Notes under the pieces: generated by a model
Told to the model about the DNA's origin: nothing
The model's input: only the letters and a program-made list of their open reading frames with translations
The model's database searches: none
Shown: positions 1-5,136 of the stretch, piece after piece
Layout: each line of letters opens with the position of its first letter
How positions within the stretch are numbered: the first letter of the stretch is position 1
Translations under genes and position numbers: made by a program
DNA from: CAZWVR01 sp964637235
GTDB taxonomy: Bacteria; Bacteroidota; Bacteroidia; Bacteroidales; S143-33
Length of the DNA stretch: 5,136 bases
Assembly: GCA_964637235.1 (NCBI GenBank)
Contig: CAZWVR010000135.1
Span: forward strand, 1-5,136
Direction of reading: 5' to 3'

Positions 1-571
1 GGGCATAAGGTTGAGGCTGAACGGAGACAGGGTCAGCGGTTTTATCTGTAATAACAAAAGCCTTATCGTAAACTAATCCAAGATATCCGAGGCATAATCC
101 TTGGATAAAATAAGAGAAGCTTTCTACCATTTTAGTATCTTTACCAATACCGTTTTCGTCGAGTTCTCCTATTTGCATACCATTGTGAATAACTTGCAAA
201 ATTTCGTTAGCAGTTGTCAATGTAGCATAAAGTCGTTCCCAATAATGTTCAAAAATATAAGCATAACGATAAGTTTCTGTATTGTTAAAAGCTTGTCTTG
301 GTTCTGAGGATAAGTCATACATACCACTATTAAGCCAAGAGCTAGTTCCTTGATCAGCCATAGTAATCATAGACATTTGAGGGGACCAGCTGTGTGTCTG
401 TGCACTTATATACCAACTATAAAATAAGCCAGCAGCAGCGCCATAAACAGCGTCTCCATCAGCGTAAACATTCTCTATACCGGGATTAGTGGTATTTGGG
501 ACTTCCAATTTATTAACACATCCATAAAAAGTGATGATTAACAAGAGCAATAATAAAAACCTTATTTTCAT
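1..571 (-). CDS. SusD/RagB-like outer-membrane nutrient-binding lipoprotein, N-terminal 190 residues (3' end outside window)
   Basis: The frame opens with ATG at 571 and stays open to the window edge, so only the N-terminal part is visible. Residues 1-17 are a lipoprotein signal peptide: K2 and R4, a run of six leucines (6-11), then a lipobox ending FYGC with the lipidated cysteine at C18. The mature protein begins CVNKLEVPNTTNPG, matching the 'LDVPNPN'-type start common in SusD/RagB proteins. Residues 98-170 are predicted mostly helical, as expected for the TPR-like half of this family (YRYAYIFEHYWERLYATL, TANEILQVI, then the FSYFIQGLCLGYLGLVYDKA helix). In the family, SusD forms the lid on the SusC barrel and captures ligand at the cell surface. 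The gene follows the SusC-like gene by 18 bases, as in nearly all SusCD pairs. The usual 'Y..L...yG..P' element is replaced by LGLVYDKAFVITD, pointing to a divergent subfamily. The family is clear; the ligand is not known. Confidence 0.9.
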   Translation of the reverse strand, partial: MKIRFLLLLLLIITFYGCVNKLEVPNTTNPGIENVYADGDAVYGAAAGLFYSWYISAQTHSWSPQMSMITMADQGTSSWLNSGMYDLSSEPRQAFNNTETYRYAYIFEHYWERLYATLTTANEILQVIHNGMQIGELDENGIGKDTKMVESFSYFIQGLCLGYLGLVYDKAFVITDKTADPVSVQPQPYA

Positions 572-589
572 AGTGTTTGTTTTTTTAAT
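572..589 (-). other. susC-susD intergenic leader, A-rich, no Shine-Dalgarno
   Basis: These 18 bases separate the receptor stop codon from the lipoprotein ATG. On the coding strand they read as an A-rich stretch (AAAAAAACAAACACT just before ATG) with no AGGAGG-like sequence. A/T-rich leaders without a strong Shine-Dalgarno are usual in Bacteroidota. The gap is too short for a promoter or terminator, so the two genes are inferred to be on one transcript. Confidence 0.6.
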
Positions 590-3500
590 TTAAAATTGAA
601 GTTGAAGCGAAGCAGTTAGAGTTCTAAAATTAGGATAACCAAAATCATCAAAAGCAAAAGTAGTTAAATCACCGCTTGTAGCCACTTCTGGGTCATATCC
701 GGAATATTTAGTAAATGTATAAACATTGCGACCGACAATACCAATTTTCATAGTTTTCACATATTTAAAGAACCTTGGGTGCAAAGTATAATAAATTGAT
801 AACTCCCTAATTTTTAAATAAGAACCATCCTCAACGAAATATGAATTTATTGATTGCTCATAAAAATGATTGTAATAGAAAATAGATTTTTTCAAATTTT
901 CAGGTTTACCATACTGGTCAAAATCAATAGCACGACCATCTCTGAAAGTGTATTGATGAGTATAATTATAAATATCCCCTCCGTTTTTCCAATCCAAAAG
1001 GAAATAAATAGTAAAATTCCCCAGTGTCAGAGTAGAAGTGAAACTCATATGGAATTTTGGATTTCCATTACCAATTAAGACCTTGTCAGGTTCTCCGTCG
1101 TTATTTGTATCTACAGGTATAGGTGCTTCGTATCGTGAGCCTTCTGTTCCTTTTAGGACGACATATCCATCACTATTTACAGTATAGTCATCAATAGTAT
1201 GACCTTCTGGCAATTGTTTGGCCATTTGATCAAGAGATCTGACCCAGTCATATCCATATAAAACTCCAAAATCTTCACCGGGCTTTATCAAATAGGCACT
1301 ATGAGGACCAGTATAATAAGGAGGTATTGAAAGACTTACCATTTTCTGAGTTATTTTATCAAAATTAACCTGCACGTGCCAATTATGTTTTACGCCTTTT
1401 ATAATATTAGCACCTAAACCTATTTCCAAAGAAGTAGATTTAATATCTCCAACATTACGCCATTGATAAGGATAACCTAAATGACTGGGTAAAGGAACCT
1501 TTGCAAAAGCACCGATAGTATTATCAATGGAATAACTTGCATAAAGATTAAAACGATTTAAAAACTTTGAATCCAAAGCTATTTCCAATTCACGAGTTTC
1601 AGCAGGTTTCAAATTTTTATTACCTATTTGATCACGGTATAGATAGCCATTTCTAAAATAAAAAGTGGTATATTGCCAAGAAAAGCCCGGGCGTAAGCCT
1701 GCTGTTCCATAAGCGGCACGGAGTTTTAATTCTTGAAATCCGGGTATTTTAAAATCCTCAGTAATACGATAAGCCCCGGAAATGCGGTAATAAGTTTGCC
1801 AACGTTCATTAGCACCGAATAAAGAGGAACCGTCTCGTCTTATTAAACCAGAAAATAGATATTTACTTCTGTAATCCATATCAACAATCCAGAACAAATC
1901 AATAGCGCGAATAGTTCCGTCATAAGAGGACATAGAAGCCTGAGTAGGGTCAGTATTTGTCAGTTGTGGAATATCAGGGACAATAAAATCACGCCCCGTA
2001 ACTGCAAAATCGCTGTAAGTTTCGTCTTCATACATATAACTTAACTTAGACTTCAACAAAAAGTCTCCAAAACGGTGATTAAAGTTCAAAGTGCTTTGAT
2101 AGACCATATTTTTTGAGATATATGCTTCTTTGTATATACTACCGCCAATATTTGCACCACCGCCATAAAGATAGCCTTTGGGAGTATAGGTATTGTAATA
2201 AATATTGAGTTTTTCGTAACTGTATTTAGTCTCAAAACGTAGCCAACGGGTCAAATATACCGTACCTCTGATATTTGTCATAAAAGTATTTTTAAATTTT
2301 TCACGTTGTCTATAATAAAGAGGATAAAGCGGATTTTCCTCAATGCTCCAAGGGTCAGGCAAAATTTTGTAAGGAGTTCCGTCGTCATTAGGAGCAGTTA
2401 AATCTACATCAGGATTGATAAATAAAAGATCAAAAAAACTGCTATTAGACCCCGGACGGTCAGAAAAAGAATTTATAAACAAATTAGAAGTAGAAAGTTT
2501 TATAAACTTACCAATTTTAGTATCTGCATTAAAGCGGAAATTTCTACGTGTATATCCATTAGTGTGAAAGATAATACCTTCATTATGGTGATTTTCGGCA
2601 GAAACATAAAGATTTGAATTTGCATTTTTAGAAGCCACTCCTACATAATTAGTGTAATAATTACCATTTTTGAAAAACAACTTTTGATGATCGCGAATAA
2701 TAGCATAAGGTTGATCACAATAAGCACTATCAGTAAGGATTCTACTACCACCAATGACATTTCCGTTTTCGTCATATTGTACACCAGCATATCTTGTATA
2801 AGGATAGTCTTCATAGGCACTATCAAGGACATAAGGATGATGTGTAGCAAGTTTAATACGCTTAACAAGCTGTGTAGTACCAAATTCATTTCGGATAACT
2901 ACTTGGTATGAACTTTTAATATTTTTACCTCTTTTAGTATTTATCACAATGACGCCGCCAGCAGCTCTTGACCCATAAAGTGCCGAAGCTGCAGCACCTT
3001 TAACAACCTCAATACTTTCTATATCGTCGGCGTTAATATCAGCCAAAGAAGTCTGCACCATAACACCATCAACGATTACCAAAGGAGCGTTTCGTCCGAG
3101 CATAGAAGTCACACCTCTCAAACGTATAGAAGCACCAGAACCAGGCTCACCAGTGGGTTTTACCAGAACAATGCCGGGAATTTTTCCTGCTAATACAGTA
3201 GAAGCAGAACCAGATGGAGCTTGTTCCAATTGACTGGCGTCAAGATGATTAACTGTAATTGTAAGTTTTTTTGTCGGTGTTTTATCTGCTACACCGGAAA
3301 CTACAACAGCTCCCAATTCCGTAGCATCTTGATGTAGAGTTATTTCATAAAAATCAGTATCTGGGCGTAATTCTACTTCTTGGGTCTTAAATCCTATTGA
3401 ACTTACAACAATATATTTAGCAGCATCGGAAACTGTCAAAACAAATTTACCATCAAGATCTGTAAGCGTAAAATTCTTAGTTCCTTTTTCCTTAACCGTT

Positions 3501-3880
3501 GCTCCCGGAACAGGACTCCCATATTCATCATATACCACACCGCGAATATTACGAGAAAGAGGTTGTGAACCTGTAAGATGCAAACCAGAAACTTTATAAT
3601 CTTTTTTATACTTAATAACAAAATAATCAGCTCTGAGCCGGTAATATTCCAAAGGGCTATCTTTTGTCAATGCATCTAAGGCTTCTGTAATTGTAGCCGA
3701 TGAAATTATCTTAGAATACTTACTTTTAGAAATATCAATCTTAACATCACTATCGTAAGAGATAGAAACTTTAAACTTAGCTTCAAGTTGCTTTATCACT
3801 TCGGAGAAATTCACTGCCGCCTGTGCTTTTAATGCTAAAAAAAGTACAAGAAAAGCCAAAACAAACGTAAGTTTTTTCAT
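590..3880 (-). CDS. SusC/RagA-family TonB-dependent outer-membrane receptor with N-terminal STN signalling domain
   Basis: This is a complete receptor of 1096 residues, normal for a SusC-like protein with a signalling extension. In order: signal peptide 1-21 (KK, hydrophobic core, AQA cleavage motif); STN (secretin/TonB short N-terminal) domain about 24-92; carboxypeptidase-regulatory-like domain about 111-183 (GVVYDEYGSPVPGATV, DLDGKF, SSIGFKTQEVEL); TonB-box-like segment 189-196 (LGAVVVSG); plug about 200-315 (LAGKIPGI, IRLRGVTS, PLVIVDGV, NADDIESIEVVKG, ALYGSRAAGGVIVINTKRG); 22-strand barrel about 330-1096. Family marks near the end are DTNNDGEPDK (924-933), VEDGSYLKIREL (1016-1027), FGYPNFRT (1080-1087) and a terminal phenylalanine for BAM recognition. 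It imports ligand using TonB energy, with the SusD-like protein as lid. The STN domain implies that it also signals to the FecR-like protein encoded immediately upstream. A TTG six bases further upstream is in frame, but ATG at 3880 gives a standard MKK signal peptide and is preferred. The substrate is unknown. Confidence 0.96.
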   Translation of the reverse strand: MKKLTFVLAFLVLFLALKAQAAVNFSEVIKQLEAKFKVSISYDSDVKIDISKSKYSKIISSATITEALDALTKDSPLEYYRLRADYFVIKYKKDYKVSGLHLTGSQPLSRNIRGVVYDEYGSPVPGATVKEKGTKNFTLTDLDGKFVLTVSDAAKYIVVSSIGFKTQEVELRPDTDFYEITLHQDATELGAVVVSGVADKTPTKKLTITVNHLDASQLEQAPSGSASTVLAGKIPGIVLVKPTGEPGSGASIRLRGVTSMLGRNAPLVIVDGVMVQTSLADINADDIESIEVVKGAAASALYGSRAAGGVIVINTKRGKNIKSSYQVVIRNEFGTTQLVKRIKLATHHPYVLDSAYEDYPYTRYAGVQYDENGNVIGGSRILTDSAYCDQPYAIIRDHQKLFFKNGNYYTNYVGVASKNANSNLYVSAENHHNEGIIFHTNGYTRRNFRFNADTKIGKFIKLSTSNLFINSFSDRPGSNSSFFDLLFINPDVDLTAPNDDGTPYKILPDPWSIEENPLYPLYYRQREKFKNTFMTNIRGTVYLTRWLRFETKYSYEKLNIYYNTYTPKGYLYGGGANIGGSIYKEAYISKNMVYQSTLNFNHRFGDFLLKSKLSYMYEDETYSDFAVTGRDFIVPDIPQLTNTDPTQASMSSYDGTIRAIDLFWIVDMDYRSKYLFSGLIRRDGSSLFGANERWQTYYRISGAYRITEDFKIPGFQELKLRAAYGTAGLRPGFSWQYTTFYFRNGYLYRDQIGNKNLKPAETRELEIALDSKFLNRFNLYASYSIDNTIGAFAKVPLPSHLGYPYQWRNVGDIKSTSLEIGLGANIIKGVKHNWHVQVNFDKITQKMVSLSIPPYYTGPHSAYLIKPGEDFGVLYGYDWVRSLDQMAKQLPEGHTIDDYTVNSDGYVVLKGTEGSRYEAPIPVDTNNDGEPDKVLIGNGNPKFHMSFTSTLTLGNFTIYFLLDWKNGGDIYNYTHQYTFRDGRAIDFDQYGKPENLKKSIFYYNHFYEQSINSYFVEDGSYLKIRELSIYYTLHPRFFKYVKTMKIGIVGRNVYTFTKYSGYDPEVATSGDLTTFAFDDFGYPNFRTLTASLQLQF
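3605..3811 (-). other. STN (secretin/TonB short N-terminal) signalling domain coding segment
   Basis: Receptor residues about 24-92 lie between the signal peptide and the carboxypeptidase-regulatory-like domain. The pattern is typical of STN: NFSEVIKQLEAKFKVSISYD, then a strand region, then ATITEALDALTKDSPLEYY and a final strand DYFVIKYK. In the FecA/FpvA and SusC-extended receptor families this periplasmic domain is the signal output to a membrane anti-sigma factor; ordinary SusC proteins lack it. Its presence beside a fecR-like gene supports a trans-envelope signalling receptor rather than a transporter alone. Confidence 0.85.
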
Positions 3881-3893
3881 AAGCAAATATTTT
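3881..3893 (-). other. fecR-susC intergenic leader; decides the susC start
   Basis: Thirteen bases lie between the fecR stop codon and the preferred receptor ATG. The coding strand reads AAAAATATTTGCTT before ATG, with no Shine-Dalgarno. An in-frame TTG at 3886 would add only Met-Leu ahead of MKKLTF and would shorten the leader to 7 bases, so the ATG is the more likely start. There is no space for a transcription terminator, which supports co-transcription. Confidence 0.6.
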
Positions 3894-4844
3894 TTATTTA
3901 AAAATTACTGTATCTTGATGAATAACATATTTTTTATTGATTATCAATGAAATAGCTTTCAATAATAAGTTGATATCATCAGAAGGTGCACTACCTCCGA
4001 TATGTTTCTTTGTCAACTGATTATTATCAAAGACCACAATTTTTCCATAGTAATATTTTATAAGCTCAGAAATTTCTTCAAGGGAAAGGTTTTTAAATTC
4101 AATTTTATTATACATCCAATACAGATAGAGCTCAGGTTTAACATTTTTCTTTATAATCCTTCCGCTACTTCTGCAATATTCTATAACATCATTAGTATGC
4201 ATTATTAAAGTGGTATCATTTTTTGAAAAATTATACAGCTGAATTTTTCCTTTTATCAAGGCAATAGAAGTCATTTTTTCTTTTTGAGCAACATTAAACT
4301 CTGTTCCATAAACTTTTATATCTAAATCTGGACAATGAACAATAAAATGTTTTCTATCAGATGTTTGTTTAATTTTAAAAAAGGCAATACCTTTAAAATT
4401 AACTGAACGATTAAATGGAGAAAAAAGACCTATTTTATATACTATTTGAGAATTTGTATCTAAAATAACAGTAGACCCGTCAGGTAAAACGCGGCTTAAT
4501 GGTTCTTTTCCCCTATTTACAATAACAACATCTTTTTTCCATAAAAAAATATATAGACTACTTACTAAAAAGAGAACAAACAAAAAAGAATATTTTAACA
4601 AATTAAAAATCAATATTTTACGTTGTCTATTTTCAATTCGTTTTTGCAAAGAAGTCCATAATATTTTCAACTGTGCCCTATCAATATTTTCTGTATCAAA
4701 CTCATTATCAATTGAATTTAAGAATTCATAATCCTGTTTTAAAGAAGGATTCTCTTCTAAAATTTTTTTCAATAAATCCTGCTGTTGAGGTATTTTTCCA
4801 TTAGCAAACCATTTTGCCAAAAATTTCAAATTATCGTTCTGCAT
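3894..4844 (-). CDS. FecR-like anti-sigma factor (single-pass inner-membrane regulator)
   Basis: This 316-residue protein has the layout of Bacteroidota FecR-type anti-sigma factors. Residues 1-76 form a charged cytoplasmic part with the usual start (LAKWFANGKIPQQQDLLKK), expected to hold an ECF sigma factor. Residues 78-102 form one transmembrane helix, preceded by basic residues (KRIENRQRK), giving an N-in topology. The periplasmic FecR domain spans about 104-205: LPDGSTVILDTNS at 120-132, KGIAFFKI at 151-158 and YGTEFNV at 179-185. The C-terminal DUF4974-type segment, about 246-314, includes FKNLSLEEISELIKYYYGK. In this family the periplasmic part receives the signal from the receptor's STN domain, and the sigma factor is then released. 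The gene starts 3 bases after the stop of the T9SS-cargo gene and ends 13 bases before the receptor ATG. Two oddities are seen: no sigma gene lies directly upstream, and the usual glutamate of 'GEAFF' is isoleucine (I153). Its only two cysteines, C171 and C224, are both periplasmic. Confidence 0.93.
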   Translation of the reverse strand: MQNDNLKFLAKWFANGKIPQQQDLLKKILEENPSLKQDYEFLNSIDNEFDTENIDRAQLKILWTSLQKRIENRQRKILIFNLLKYSFLFVLFLVSSLYIFLWKKDVVIVNRGKEPLSRVLPDGSTVILDTNSQIVYKIGLFSPFNRSVNFKGIAFFKIKQTSDRKHFIVHCPDLDIKVYGTEFNVAQKEKMTSIALIKGKIQLYNFSKNDTTLIMHTNDVIEYCRSSGRIIKKNVKPELYLYWMYNKIEFKNLSLEEISELIKYYYGKIVVFDNNQLTKKHIGGSAPSDDINLLLKAISLIINKKYVIHQDTVIFK

Positions 4845-4847
4845 TGA

Positions 4848-5136
4848 TTAAGGTTTTATAAAAATTTTTTTACTAATAAATGAATATGGAGACTCTATCT
4901 CTACCAAATATATGCCTAATGGCAATGAATTTATAGTACAATTGTTGACAAAAGGCACAGAATATAGCAGCTGACCTGCCATATTATAAATTTTTAAATA
5001 AGCTTTACCTTCCGTTCGAACACTTAAAATTCCATTAGATACAAAAATTTTAATATCTGAGGAATTCCCTTTTAAAGTAAGCACTTTGCCAAAATAAAGT
5101 CTAAAACGGTTCAAAGGCTCGTGAGTTCCAGCAGTA
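4848..5136 (-). CDS. C-terminal end of a T9SS-secreted protein (type A sorting domain; 5' end outside window)
   Basis: The reading frame is open from the upper window edge to the stop at 4848-4850 and gives the last 95 residues of a larger protein. The first visible residues, TAGTHEPLNRFRLYFG, resemble the 'AGT...DRFxLhFG' stretch that often precedes the sorting domain in Bacteroidota secreted proteins. From about residue 25 the T9SS C-terminal sorting domain follows: a first strand pair (DIKIFVSNGILSVR, without the common PNP), LKIYNMAGQLLYS, then LPLGIYLVEIES and a final SKKIFIKP. The T9SS exports such proteins across the outer membrane, removes the domain, and the cargo is released or attached to surface lipopolysaccharide. 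The stop is only 3 bases from the fecR-like start, so the two are probably co-transcribed and translationally coupled. The functional domains lie outside the window, so hydrolase, protease or binding protein cannot be decided. A TTG at 5114 is not a credible start because the frame continues upstream in recognisable sequence. Confidence 0.85.
   Translation of the reverse strand, partial: TAGTHEPLNRFRLYFGKVLTLKGNSSDIKIFVSNGILSVRTEGKAYLKIYNMAGQLLYSVPFVNNCTINSLPLGIYLVEIESPYSFISKKIFIKP
4851..5060 (-). other. T9SS C-terminal sorting domain coding segment
   Basis: About 70 codons encode the compact beta-sandwich sorting signal. Visible conserved elements are the YNMAGQLL turn (family form YDxxGRxV), the LPLGIYLVEI strand (family form LxxGxYxVxI) and a closing lysine-hydrophobic strand KKIFIKP. 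The first motif lacks the PNP of the commonest form and has SNGILSV instead, a variant also known among Bacteroidales cargo. Confidence 0.82.

Noticed and set aside
101..307. Plus-strand open frame of 68 codons
   Set aside because: It lies opposite the SusD-like gene, whose frame gives a clear lipoprotein signal and family sequence; the plus-strand translation resembles no protein family and is a shadow frame.
854..1078. Plus-strand open frame of 74 codons
   Set aside because: It is antisense to the conserved C-terminal barrel of the SusC-like receptor, with no family resemblance.
2641..2911. Overlapping open frames on both strands (2641-2889 minus, 2684-2911 plus)
   Set aside because: Both lie inside the receptor barrel coding sequence in other frames. 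Their hydrophobic, low-complexity translations are a by-product of AT-rich sequence.
3436..3621. Minus-strand open frame of 61 codons in an alternate frame
   Set aside because: It overlaps the well-supported carboxypeptidase-regulatory-like domain of the receptor in another frame.
3881..3905. Possible Bacteroidota -7 promoter box (AATATTTG) just before the receptor ATG
   Set aside because: It differs from TAnnTTTG at the first base, no -33 TTTG box is seen at the right distance, and it would leave almost no leader before the ATG.
4002..4208. Plus-strand open frame of 68 codons
   Set aside because: It is antisense to the conserved C-terminal part of the FecR-like gene, with no recognisable family.
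4845..4885. AT-rich stretch near the cargo-fecR junction as a terminator
   Set aside because: No GC-containing stem is visible, and the run of A/T encodes the conserved end of the sorting domain.
5112..5114. TTG as the start of a separate 88-residue small protein carrying the sorting domain
   Set aside because: The frame continues upstream to the window edge with linker sequence (AGTHEP before LNRFRLYFG) typical of T9SS cargo, and a sorting domain alone without signal peptide or cargo makes no sense.

Overview
This 5.1 kb AT-rich window reads as one tightly packed operon, entirely on the minus strand, from a member of the Bacteroidota (probably class Bacteroidia). The lineage call rests on three Bacteroidota hallmarks found together: a SusC/RagA-type TonB-dependent receptor followed by a SusD/RagB-type lipoprotein, a FecR-like anti-sigma factor with a Bacteroidota-style C-terminal extension, and a type IX secretion system (T9SS) C-terminal sorting domain. 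The starts lack a clear Shine-Dalgarno sequence and have A-rich leaders, which also fits this phylum.

In the direction of transcription (high to low coordinates) the layout is: (1) 5136-4848, the last 95 codons of a secreted protein ending in a T9SS sorting domain, with its catalytic or binding part outside the window; (2) 4844-3894, a complete 316-residue FecR-like single-pass membrane anti-sigma regulator; (3) 3880-590, a complete 1096-residue SusC-like receptor that carries the extra N-terminal STN signalling domain; (4) 571-1, the first 190 codons of a SusD-like outer-membrane lipoprotein that runs off the window. The gaps are 3, 13 and 18 bases. There is no room for a promoter or terminator of usual size between the genes, and no gap longer than 18 bases.

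Working model: the SusC/SusD pair binds and imports an unknown oligomeric nutrient across the outer membrane. When the receptor is occupied, its periplasmic STN domain signals to the periplasmic part of the FecR-like protein, which releases an ECF sigma factor that activates the operon. The ECF sigma gene that usually lies directly upstream of fecR is not there. Its place is taken by a T9SS-exported protein whose stop codon is 3 bases from the fecR start. That arrangement is the most interesting feature of the window. It suggests a secreted or surface-attached protein (perhaps a depolymerase, but this cannot be seen) co-expressed with its sensor and importer. The substrate cannot be read from the sequence. 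Motif variants in both SusC and SusD suggest a divergent subfamily rather than the classical starch or glycan type.
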